Shown here: positions 45,310 to 53,112 of the stretch, in pieces
Numbering within the stretch: the stretch's first letter is position 1
Layout: each line of letters opens with the position of its first letter
Notes under the pieces: generated by a model
The model's input: the letters and a program-made list of their open reading frames with translations, nothing else
What the model was told of the DNA's origin: nothing
Databases searched by the model: none
Position numbers and translations under genes: made by a program
Source of the DNA: Streptomyces puniciscabiei
GTDB taxonomy: Bacteria > Actinomycetota > Actinomycetes > Streptomycetales > Streptomycetaceae
Direction of reading: 5' to 3'
Assembly: GCF_006715785.1 (NCBI RefSeq)
Contig: NZ_VFNX01000001.1
Span: 5,622,001 to 5,686,000 of the forward strand
DNA length: 64,000 nt

Positions 45310-46173
45310 ATGCTGCCCTGGAAGCGAGTGCTCAGACCCCTCGCCGCGCTGCTCCTCACCGCCGCAGTCGCCACCGTGCCCGCCGCAACGGCTGCCGCCG
45401 CGGACACGGCTCCCAGCAGTGGCTGGAACGACTACGACTGCAAGCCCTCCGCCGCCCATCCCCGCCCGGTGATCATGGTGCACGGCACCCTGGGCAACTC
45501 GGTGGACAACTGGCTCTCCCTCGCCCCCTACCTGAAGGACCGAGGTTACTGCGTCTACTCCCTGGACTACGGTCAGCTGACCGGCGTTCCCCTCTTCTAC
45601 GGCCTCGGCCCCGTCGACAAGTCGGCCGAGCAGCTGTCGGCCTTCGTGGACAAGGTGCTCGCCGCGACCGGAGCCGCCAAGGCCGACCTGGTCGGCCACT
45701 CCCAGGGCGGCCTGATGCCCCGCTACTACCTGAAGTTCCTCGGCGGAGCCGCCAAGGTGAACGCCCTCGTCGGACTGGCTCCCGACAACCACGGCGCCTC
45801 GCTGAGCGGACTCACCAACCTGCTGCCGTACTTCCCCGGCGCCTCGGACCTCGTCAAGGCCACCACCCCAGGCCTCGCCGACCAGATCCCCGGCTCCGAC
45901 TTCCTCACCAAGCTCAACGCGGACGGCGACACCGTCCCCGGAGTGCACTACACGGTCATCGCCACCAAGTACGACGAGGTGGCCACTCCCTGGCGGAGCC
46001 AGTACCTGAGCGGCTCCGACGTCCACAACGTCCTGCTCCAGGACCTCTGCCCGCTCGACCTCTCCGAGCACGTCGCCATCGGCCTGTTCGACCGCATCGC
46101 CTTCCACGAGGTGGCGAACGCGCTCGACCCGGCCCACGCCGGCGCCACGACCTGCGCATCCGCCTTCAGCTGA
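45310..46173 (+). CDS. secreted triacylglycerol lipase (alpha/beta hydrolase)
   Basis: This is a 287-residue extracellular lipase. A signal peptide (residues 1 to about 31) ends in AAA. MVHGTLGNSVDNWLSL forms the oxyanion-hole region. The nucleophile is Ser131 in GHSQGG; Asp222 (TKYDEVATP) and His254 (SEHVAIG) complete the triad. Four cysteines could form disulfides. It closely resembles the characterised small streptomycete lipases. ATG 45310 has AAGGAG 9 nt before it. It converges with the LPMO gene across a terminator. Confidence 0.93.
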   Translation: MLPWKRVLRPLAALLLTAAVATVPAATAAAADTAPSSGWNDYDCKPSAAHPRPVIMVHGTLGNSVDNWLSLAPYLKDRGYCVYSLDYGQLTGVPLFYGLGPVDKSAEQLSAFVDKVLAATGAAKADLVGHSQGGLMPRYYLKFLGGAAKVNALVGLAPDNHGASLSGLTNLLPYFPGASDLVKATTPGLADQIPGSDFLTKLNADGDTVPGVHYTVIATKYDEVATPWRSQYLSGSDVHNVLLQDLCPLDLSEHVAIGLFDRIAFHEVANALDPAHAGATTCASAFS

Positions 46174-46180
46174 CGTGCCG

Positions 46181-46219
46181 CCGGGACCTGTCCGGCCTGA
46201 GCCGCCGGACAGGCCCCGG
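46181..46219. terminator. bidirectional terminator between lipase and LPMO genes
   Basis: CCTGTCCGGC (46187-46196) pairs perfectly with 46204-46213 over a 7-nt loop. CCGGG/CCCGG lengthen the stem outside one mismatch. It lies between converging stops. Confidence 0.87.
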
Positions 46220-46224
46220 GAACC

Positions 46225-47208
46225 TCACCGGCGGTGCGCGCCACCCGCCGCACGCCGCCGCACCGACAGGAACAGCGCCGCCGAGCCGAGCGCCAGCGCC
46301 GCCGCGCCGCCGATCGCGACGTACGAGGTGCCGGAGGAGGCGCCGGTCTCCGCGAGATCACGCGAAGTACCGGCCGCCTTGGGCGAGTTGGGCGCGCCGG
46401 GCGCGGTCGAGGGCTGCCCCGCGGGCTTCCGCGCCGCGGTCGGCGTGCCCTCACCGCCGTGACCGTGGTGCCGCATCGTCGACTTGTCGGCACCGGCCGC
46501 GATCTGCCGCTCGGAGGGCGCGGAGGCGGTCGGAGCGGGGCCCGGCCCCGTGCTCCCCGCGCCGGTGCCGCCGAAGTCCACGTCCGAGCAGGAGTAGAAC
46601 GCCTCCGGGCTGTCCGAGCGCTGCCAGATCGCATACAGCAGCTGCTTGCCGGACCGCTCGGGAAGCGTGCCGGAGAACGTGTAGAAGCCGCCCGAGGCGA
46701 CCGGGTCGGTGACCGTCGCCACCGGGTGCTCCAGATCCAGCCCGGACCAGGCCAGCGGCCCCGCGGGGTCGTAACCGGGCTTGGTGAGATACACCTTGAA
46801 GGTGCCCTTGTGCGGTGCCGTCACCCGGTACCTGAAGGTGTACGACCCGCTGTGCACGCGCGTCGCCGGCCAGTCGGCGCGGGCCAGGTCGAGGCCCTTG
46901 AACTCCTCGTTGTTCGCGCTGCACAGCTTGCCGTCCGGGATCAGCTTCCGGTGCTGCCCGGCGGCGTCGCCGATCCGGATGCCGTTCCAGTCGTACAGCG
47001 CCTGGGTGCCGCCGGCCGCCACGGCCGCCCTGCACGCGGCCGACTTCGGGCTCTCCGGACCCTCCGCGTAGCACTGCGAGACACGGCTGACCGGGTCGCC
47101 CATCGAACCGTGCGCGGACGCCGGAGCGGCGGCGAGCACGGTCAGGGCGAGGGGTGGCAGACCGAGCACGGCGACGACGGCGGCCGCGCGACGGGCACGA
47201 GCGGGCAT
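46225..47208 (-). CDS. AA10 lytic polysaccharide monooxygenase with sortase (LAXTG) anchor
   Basis: This secreted copper enzyme oxidatively cleaves chitin or cellulose. After the signal peptide (cleaved at ASA) the mature protein starts with His33, the copper-brace histidine (HGSMGDPVSRV). The AA10 core includes ALYDWNGI, LCSANNEEFKGLDLARADWP and LLYAIWQRSDSPEAFYSCSDVDFGG. A Pro/Ala/Thr-rich linker leads to LAETG (residues 285-289), a hydrophobic segment and Arg-rich tail, which are the class-E sortase signals of streptomycetes. GAGGAG lies 8 nt before the ATG. Wall-anchored LPMOs of this kind have been linked to hyphal wall remodelling. Confidence 0.94.
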   Translation of the reverse strand: MPARARRAAAVVAVLGLPPLALTVLAAAPASAHGSMGDPVSRVSQCYAEGPESPKSAACRAAVAAGGTQALYDWNGIRIGDAAGQHRKLIPDGKLCSANNEEFKGLDLARADWPATRVHSGSYTFRYRVTAPHKGTFKVYLTKPGYDPAGPLAWSGLDLEHPVATVTDPVASGGFYTFSGTLPERSGKQLLYAIWQRSDSPEAFYSCSDVDFGGTGAGSTGPGPAPTASAPSERQIAAGADKSTMRHHGHGGEGTPTAARKPAGQPSTAPGAPNSPKAAGTSRDLAETGASSGTSYVAIGGAAALALGSAALFLSVRRRAAGGAHRR

Positions 47209-47342
47209 GCGGAACTCCTCGGAAAACGGTCCTTCGATGGGGGCGGAACCCGGGGGAACCCGTGGGGGTGATCCGAAGCTAGCCCCGGGAAACCGGGAAA
47301 TCGCCTGGTGCAGGCGGAGGATGGAGATCCTTATGGTGCCGT

Positions 47343-47367
47343 TAAGGCGGGACTAACCGGGGGCTCA
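47343..47367. repeat. left 25-bp direct repeat of the accessory island
   Basis: The sequence begins TAAGGC, has G at position 7 and ends GGGGGCTCA. It recurs at 53977-54001 with one difference (C at position 7). Homology stops sharply on both sides of the 25 bp. The two copies bracket all mobile and NLR-like genes of the window. Confidence 0.85.
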
Positions 47368-48187
47368 GGAAGGGGGGAGAGACCCGGTGGCTCACCTGCT
47401 CCCAAGCAGCGCGGCTGTCCACGTCGGTTCGGGTTCGTTCGCAGCCGGACGCCTCAGTTGGCTCCCCGATTGGCTCCCGGCAGCGCGTACACGTGTTGCC
47501 TCGCTGAGCCTGGGCACATGGCTCCGGAGGGCAGGCGCCAGGAGCACGGACATAGGCCTCTGAACTGGGTGAACGTCTAAGGTGCTCCCGCCGCACACGT
47601 CCCTCACTCGCTGCTCTCTCGGCGGGTCCGCACGGTGAGCGCTACGGCGGTCTACCGCCTGCAGGGGGCGCCTTGGCGGCGGACGGGCACGGTTGTGGCT
47701 CGCGCTGAGCGACCGGGCGCTTAGAAGAGAGGCGGGCGCTTCCACTCACCTAGGCCATTGACCTGGGCGTGTGCAGGTGCAGGTCAGCGGACCACGCCAA
47801 CTTAGCCGTGTATTCACCGGAGGGGGGTATTCCAGTGGAATCTCTGGGCATCCCGCTGACTGTCGTAAACAAGGTGTTGTAGCACTCAGGGGGCAGCCGC
47901 ACGATCCCGGCTACGCCGTCCAGGTCCGCGTCGGGCACCCTCGCACGACAGTGAGGACATACCCGGTGCGTCGAGGTCTGTGTCGGAGGTGTGGCAGGCG
48001 TCCCGCAGTAATTGCCCTTGACGGTCGGTGGGTAGTTCCTCCACCGGCCGCGAGTCTGGTTCTCTGCCCACGGCATCAACCACAACGAGCGATTCGTGAC
48101 CGACAAAGGTGCTTGCTACCGGGCTCACTCATGCGCTTGGGCCCTGCTCGGGTCACGCCACCAGCGGATCACCCTGTGTAGATCATT
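47368..48187. other. 820-bp region of unclear content inside the island
   Basis: No gene can be assigned with confidence. Composition is lower in GC and codon bias is weak. A minus-strand frame at 47750-48106 would give a 118-residue protein with CPHCRARVPDADLDGV and LPPECYNTLF, and a plus-strand frame overlaps it at 47771-48181; neither has normal third-position bias or a good ribosome site. It may be the remnant of a plasmid- or phage-like gene. The region ends at the left inverted repeat of an IS. Confidence 0.5.
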
Positions 48188-49061
48188 GAGCCTTTTCAGC
48201 GTGGCCACCGATCGGGTGATGACCTTGGTGCCCGCAACGGACAGGGCTCCCGTGCCGTTGGGTGAGGTGTTCGAAGTCTCAACCTGCCGGTCCAGGAGCC
48301 CTGTTGGTTCCCTATCCTGCCGCACTCGACCTGCCTCATGCGCTGGTCGAGTGGGTCACGATGCTTATCGTCACCCGCGAGGGTGACCGCCGCTGCAAGC
48401 TCCCGCCGCACCAGCGCGCCCTCGTCGCTCTCGCCTACCTGCGCAAGCACGAGACTCTCGCGCAGATCGCCGCCGGGTTCGGCATATCCGTCGGCACCGC
48501 CCACGCCTACACCACCGCCGTCGTGCGGCTCCTCGCCGACCGGGCGCCGGGCCTGCTCAAGACCCTGCGCGAGCACGACCCGGACTACGTACTCCTGGAC
48601 GGCACCCTCAGCGAGTGCGACCGCCTGGGCGACGGACGCGCCGATTACTCCCACAAGCACCGGCGCCACGGCGTGAACGTGCAGGTCGTCACCGATCCCG
48701 TAGGCCAGCTTCTGTGGATCTCGCCGGCCTTGCCGGGCCGTGCTCACGATCTGACCGCCGCACGCACCCACCGCATCATCCGAATCTGCGAACGCCAGGG
48801 CGTCCCGATCGTCGCCGACCGCGCCTACATCGGCGCCGGCTCCTGGGCCACCACCGCCATCCGCCGCCCGCCCAACGGCGAACTGTCACCGACCGAGCGG
48901 ACGCTGAACCGGGCACTCGCCCAGGCCCGCGCTCCCGTCGAACGAGGTGTCGCCCGCCTGAAGTCCTGGCGGATCTTCCGCCGCAGCCGCTGCAGCCCGA
49001 ACCGCATGACGGACATCGCCGCCGCAGTCCTCACCCTGGAGAGGCAACGTTGAAAAGGCTC
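48188..49061 (+). mobile_element. IS5-family (HARBI1-like) insertion sequence, 874 bp
   Basis: Terminal inverted repeats of 21 bp (48188-48208 and 49041-49061) share the end GAGCCTTTTCA and differ at three positions. They are flanked by the direct duplication ATT (48185-48187 and 49062-49064), so the element is complete and its insertion footprint intact. It encodes one transposase. Such elements are common in streptomycetes. Confidence 0.92.
48304..49053 (+). CDS. IS5-family transposase (DDE superfamily 4)
   Basis: The 249-residue transposase begins with TTG 48304 ([18 protein letters not shown]), the usual start of this group; an upstream in-frame GTG at 48262 would add 14 residues. An HTH region ([20 protein letters not shown]) precedes the DDE catalytic domain with Asp in [10 protein letters not shown], Asp in [12 protein letters not shown] and Glu in [12 protein letters not shown]. 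No frameshift or stop interrupts it, so it may be active. The reading frame ends 8 bp before the right end of the element. Confidence 0.9.
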   Translation: MVPYPAALDLPHALVEWVTMLIVTREGDRRCKLPPHQRALVALAYLRKHETLAQIAAGFGISVGTAHAYTTAVVRLLADRAPGLLKTLREHDPDYVLLDGTLSECDRLGDGRADYSHKHRRHGVNVQVVTDPVGQLLWISPALPGRAHDLTAARTHRIIRICERQGVPIVADRAYIGAGSWATTAIRRPPNGELSPTERTLNRALAQARAPVERGVARLKSWRIFRRSRCSPNRMTDIAAAVLTLERQR

Positions 49062-49149
49062 ATTGGCCGGCTTCCTTTGGTTTGTAGCACCCGGGGGTGG
49101 GGTGAGGTTCTAGGCTGATCAGACCTACTGATAGCTCGTCAAGGGGGGC

Positions 49150-49581
49150 GTGGTGCTGGTAGAGGCGTTGTTGGCGTTGGCGGCGACGGGTGGCGGTGCC
49201 ATCGTGCAGGCGGCCGGGACGGACGCCTGGAACGGGGTGCGCGATGGTATCGCTCGAGTGCTCGGTCGTGGTGAGCCAGCACGGGAGCAGGCGGAGTTGG
49301 AACGACTAGACCGGACGCGGGTGGTTCTGGATGCAGCGAGTGAGGGCGAGTACACGCTGGTCCAGGCGGCCCAGGCTGCGGTTTGGCAGAGCCGGTTGGA
49401 GATGCTAATGGAGGAACTGCCGGATGTGCAGCGGCAGCAGGTTGCGGCGGAGCTTCAAGCTGTGATTGAGCAAGCCAGTGCGGCCAGCAGAGGGTCGTCC
49501 GTGCACAACGACTTCAGCGGTTCGACGTTCGAGAAGTCTGCAGTGCTGGGTAGTGGCACGCAGCACAACACCTTCAACTGA
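49150..49581 (+). CDS. putative cell-death effector with C-terminal amyloid-type motif (Bell-domain-like)
   Basis: The 143-residue protein has a hydrophobic, Ala/Gly-rich N-terminal stretch (residues 2-22), then amphipathic helices (WNGVRDGIARVLGRG; EQAELERLDRTRVVLDAA; LEMLMEELPDVQRQQVAAEL). The C-terminus is DFSGSTF..A....GTQHNTF at residues 121-142. The same motif (13/22 identical) is at the N-terminus of the NB-ARC protein encoded 19 bp later. In described bacterial NLR systems such paired motifs nucleate an amyloid fold from receptor to effector, and a small helical membrane-targeting Bell domain is a common effector. The effector class here is inferred from length, the hydrophobic first helix and gene order. 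GTG 49150 follows AAGGGG closely; GTG 49153 is an alternative. Confidence 0.75.
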   Translation: MVLVEALLALAATGGGAIVQAAGTDAWNGVRDGIARVLGRGEPAREQAELERLDRTRVVLDAASEGEYTLVQAAQAAVWQSRLEMLMEELPDVQRQQVAAELQAVIEQASAASRGSSVHNDFSGSTFEKSAVLGSGTQHNTFN

Positions 49582-49599
49582 CAGACGGAGGTGAATCCG

Positions 49600-52500
49600 G
49601 TGGGGGGTAAGAGCAACAAGGCCAAGCGGCGGAACAAAAAGGGCACCGTGCCTGCCCAGCGCGCTGGTGCATGGGCCGGGGGCGGTTCGGGGCAGGGAGT
49701 TGACTTCTCAGGGAGTCAGTTCAGTTACGCCGCTGCTCAACAGCGTGGGACGCAGTACAACACGTTCGTGCAGCAGTACGCACCGGCGCCGTCCGCGCTC
49801 GACGCTCTGCCGGACTTGCCGCCGGAGTTCATGGGCCGGGACGAGGACCTGGCGCCGCTAGTGGACCTGTTCGACCCCGATTCTGGTGTCGGACGCCCTG
49901 TGGCTGTGGTCGCAGGCATGGGCGGAGTTGGCAAGACGACCCTCGCTCACGCCGTCGGTCACGAGGTCTTGAAACGAGGGTGGTTCACCGGCGTACTTCT
50001 GGTGGATCTGCGCGGCTACGATCCCCAGCCGGCCCAGCCGGAGCAGTCGCTGGATGCGCTCATGCGCCGGCTGGGGGTACAGCCCAAGCACATCCCCCCC
50101 ACTGCACCTGACCGAGAGGTGTTCTACCGCTCCCACCTCGCCGATCGTGGCCGGAAGGGGGAGCGGCTTCTTGTGATCGCCGACAATGCCTCCAGCGCAG
50201 CCCAGGTCAGGCCTCTCCTGCCCCCCGCACCACACGGCCTGATCGCCACCTCCCGCAAATACCTGCCTGGGATCGGACGGCCGAGGTCCCTGCACCAGCT
50301 CCAGCCCGAGGACGCAGTCGCCCTGCTGGACCTGGCCCTGCGCGAAGCGAACCCCGACGACCAGCGCGTTGAAGAGGATCGGGAAGCTGCCGAGCGGGTG
50401 GCAATGGCCTGCGGATGCCTGCCTCTGGCCTTGCAGATCGTCGCTGCGCTCCTCGTGCAAGACCCGGGCCAGCCTCTCGCCGAACGCGCTGAACGCCTCA
50501 CTGCCGGTGAGGGGCGACTGGACAGCATCAACGACGGCGAACGCGACCTGCGCGCCGTGTTCGACCAGACCCTCGACAGCCTCCTCCCTCAGCAGCAGGA
50601 TCTCTTCCGCATGCTGTCCCTGAACACTGGCCCCGACATCTCCACTCCGGCGGCAGCAGCCCTTACCCACCACCCCGAAGCGGCGATTGACAACCAGCTT
50701 GGCCAACTTGCCGCCGCACACCTCATCAGCCGCAGCACCACCCGAGGCCGATGGCAAATGCACGACCTCCTCCGCGACTACGCTCAAGAACAAACTCAAA
50801 GACATCTGGAAAATAATCGCACCGCCCGCCGTAAATTCGGCCAAGCGCGTCAACGCCTCGCCGACTATTATGTCAAATGGGCAGAAAGCGCAAGAACTCA
50901 CACTGATTTCTCCGGCCAGCTGCAGCCTTCTGTAGAATTCGATGGCCGGGAAGAGGCGTTGCGATGGATGGATGGTGAGCGCGCCAACCTCATCGCGATG
51001 GCGCATTTCGAGGCTCCTTCCGAAAACTCCGCTCGCCTCTGTTTTGCCCTCACTGAATATCTGAAGTATCGTGAGCGTCATTATGACGCTTTGGTGGTAA
51101 GCGCACTAAATTTGGACTCGCTTCGCGCCCTGAAAGATCGTCGCAATGAACCCGGCGCGTGGGGCAACCTTGGCTATGCCTTGGATTCCCTACATCGCTA
51201 CGACGAGGCGCTCTCCGCTCACACCACCGCGCTGTCCCTCTTCGAGCAGGCCGGCGACACTGTCGGCCAGGCAGGGGCCTGGGGCAACGTTGGCAACACT
51301 CTGGAGTCGCTGCACCGTTACGACGAGGCTCTCGCTGCTCACACCACTGCTCGCACCCTCTTCGAGCAGACCGGCGATGCGCGTGGCCAGGCCGCCGCCT
51401 GGGACAGCACTGGTGATGCATTGCGGCAGCTACACCGTTACGACGAGGCTCTCGCTGCTCACACCACCGCTCGCGCCCTCTACGAGCAGACTGGAAATAC
51501 TGAGGGTCAGGCCATCTCCTGGTGCAACACCGGCTACACCCTGGAGTCGCTGCACCGTTACGATGAGGCTCTCTCTGCTCAGGCCACTGCTCGCGCCTTC
51601 TACCAGCAGACCGGCGATGCGCGTGGCCAGGCCGCCGCCTGGGACAGCACTGGCACCACTCTGAGGTGCCTGCACCGTTACGACGAGGCTCTCGCTGCTC
51701 ACACCACCGCTCGCACCCTCAGCGAGCAGACCGGCTACATTCATGGCCAAGTCGTCTCCTGGGGCAGCACTGGTGGTGCATTGCGGGATCTGCACCGTTA
51801 CGACGAGGCTCTCGCTGCTCACACCACTGCTCGCACCCTCAGCGAGCAGACCGGCTACATTCGTGGCCAAGCTACAGCTTGGGGCGATATCGGCAACACT
51901 CTGGAGTCGCTGCACCGTTACGACGAGGCTCTCGCTGCTTACGCCACTTCTCGCACTCTCTACGAGCAGATTGGCTACGTTCGCGGTCAAGCCATCGCCT
52001 GGAACAATACTGGTGATGCATTGCAGGATCTGCACCGTTACGACGAGGCTCTCGCTGCTCACACCACCGCTCGCACCCTCTACGAGCAGGCCGGCGACAC
52101 TGACAGCCAGGCAGGGGTCTGGGGCAATGTCGGCAACACTCTGAGGCTCGTGCACCGTTATGACGAGGCTCTCGCTGCTCACACCACTGCTCGCACCCTC
52201 TTCGAGGAGACTGGAAACACTGACGGTCAGGCTGCCGTCTGGAACGGCACCGGCAACGCATTGCGGAAGCTGCACCGTTACGGCGAGGCTCTCGTTGCTT
52301 ACGCCACTTCTCGCACTCTCTGTGAGAAGGCTGGTAATACTGATGGCGAGGCCATCGTCAGTGACAACGCTGGTGAAGTGTTGCGGGAGTTGCACCGTTA
52401 TGACGAGGCTCTCGCTGCTCACACCACTGCTCGCGCCCTCTATGAGCAGACTGGCGACGTGGATGGCCAGGCCGCCGCTTGGGACAACGCTGGTGAAGTG

Positions 52501-53109
52501 TTGCGGGAGCTGCACCGTTACGACGAGGCTCTCGCTGCTCACACCACTGCTCGCGCCCTCTATGAGCAGACTGGCGACGTGGATGGCCAGGCCGCCGCTT
52601 GGGACAACGCTGGTGAAGTGTTGCGGGAGCTGCACCGTTACGACGAGGCTCTCGCTGCTCACACCACTGCTCGCGCCCTCTATGAGCAGACTGGCGACGT
52701 GGATGGCCAGGCCGCCGCTTGGGACAACGCTGGTGAAGTGTTGCGGGAGCTGCACCGTTACGACGAGGCTCTCGCTGCTCACACCACTGCTCGCACCCTC
52801 TACGAGCAGACTGGTAACAACCAGGGCCAAGCCGTCGTTTGGAACAACACCGGAGCGGTTTTCCGAGGTCTCCATCGCTATGACGAAGCCGTGGCCACTG
52901 GCCGGCGTGCGGCAGAGATGCTGGAGCACTTAGGGGACTTCACAAATACTGGAGTGGCTTTTGGCGAGCTGGCGAAAAGCCTCGATCTAGCTGGCTCCAC
53001 TCCCACGGTGGTAAGGGAGACCTGGCTGCGTTCGGCGAGCGCCTATGACACAGCTGGCGCAACGCAAAAAGCGGATCAGTCACGTGCAAGCGCAGACAAT
53101 GGCGTCTAG
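49600..53109 (+). CDS. NLR-like signalling protein: amyloid-type motif, NB-ARC, 15 TPR units
   Basis: The 1169-residue protein has four parts. Residues 1-20 are strongly basic (KSNKAKRRNKKG). Residues 35-56 are the shared motif DFSGSQF..A....GTQYNTF. The NB-ARC ATPase follows with P-loop GMGGVGKTT (106-114), Walker B LLVIAD (190-195) and sensor GLIATSR, then a winged-helix part ending QMHDLLRDYAQEQTQ. Residues 528-1127 hold 15 TPR units of 40 residues (LHRYDEALAAHTTARTLYEQ). GTG 49600 is chosen because GGAGG lies 8 nt before it; GTG 49591 overlaps that site. It is the predicted sensor for the preceding effector: ligand binding by the TPR array would free the motif to template effector polymerisation. 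Base use in 50760-51130 is more AT-rich than elsewhere. An IS starts 4 bp after the stop. Confidence 0.85.
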   Translation: MGGKSNKAKRRNKKGTVPAQRAGAWAGGGSGQGVDFSGSQFSYAAAQQRGTQYNTFVQQYAPAPSALDALPDLPPEFMGRDEDLAPLVDLFDPDSGVGRPVAVVAGMGGVGKTTLAHAVGHEVLKRGWFTGVLLVDLRGYDPQPAQPEQSLDALMRRLGVQPKHIPPTAPDREVFYRSHLADRGRKGERLLVIADNASSAAQVRPLLPPAPHGLIATSRKYLPGIGRPRSLHQLQPEDAVALLDLALREANPDDQRVEEDREAAERVAMACGCLPLALQIVAALLVQDPGQPLAERAERLTAGEGRLDSINDGERDLRAVFDQTLDSLLPQQQDLFRMLSLNTGPDISTPAAAALTHHPEAAIDNQLGQLAAAHLISRSTTRGRWQMHDLLRDYAQEQTQRHLENNRTARRKFGQARQRLADYYVKWAESARTHTDFSGQLQPSVEFDGREEALRWMDGERANLIAMAHFEAPSENSARLCFALTEYLKYRERHYDALVVSALNLDSLRALKDRRNEPGAWGNLGYALDSLHRYDEALSAHTTALSLFEQAGDTVGQAGAWGNVGNTLESLHRYDEALAAHTTARTLFEQTGDARGQAAAWDSTGDALRQLHRYDEALAAHTTARALYEQTGNTEGQAISWCNTGYTLESLHRYDEALSAQATARAFYQQTGDARGQAAAWDSTGTTLRCLHRYDEALAAHTTARTLSEQTGYIHGQVVSWGSTGGALRDLHRYDEALAAHTTARTLSEQTGYIRGQATAWGDIGNTLESLHRYDEALAAYATSRTLYEQIGYVRGQAIAWNNTGDALQDLHRYDEALAAHTTARTLYEQAGDTDSQAGVWGNVGNTLRLVHRYDEALAAHTTARTLFEETGNTDGQAAVWNGTGNALRKLHRYGEALVAYATSRTLCEKAGNTDGEAIVSDNAGEVLRELHRYDEALAAHTTARALYEQTGDVDGQAAAWDNAGEVLRELHRYDEALAAHTTARALYEQTGDVDGQAAAWDNAGEVLRELHRYDEALAAHTTARALYEQTGDVDGQAAAWDNAGEVLRELHRYDEALAAHTTARTLYEQTGNNQGQAVVWNNTGAVFRGLHRYDEAVATGRRAAEMLEHLGDFTNTGVAFGELAKSLDLAGSTPTVVRETWLRSASAYDTAGATQKADQSRASADNGV
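51181..52980 (+). repeat. 15 tandem 120-bp TPR-encoding units
   Basis: The period is exactly 120 bp (40 codons). Most units contain CTGCACCGTTACGACGAGGC. Units covering about 52381-52740 are practically identical at DNA level: 52441-52500, 52561-52620 and 52681-52740 match base for base, as do 52501-52560 and 52621-52680. This shows very recent expansion. Outer units have drifted. Confidence 0.95.
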
Positions 53110-53112
53110 ATA

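Noticed and set aside
51430..52929. Minus-strand 499-residue repetitive frame across the TPR units
   Set aside because: It is antisense to the TPR array and only mirrors its 120-bp period.
51181..52980. CRISPR-like array
   Set aside because: The 120-bp units are continuous coding sequence for TPRs without distinct spacers; no cas genes are present.
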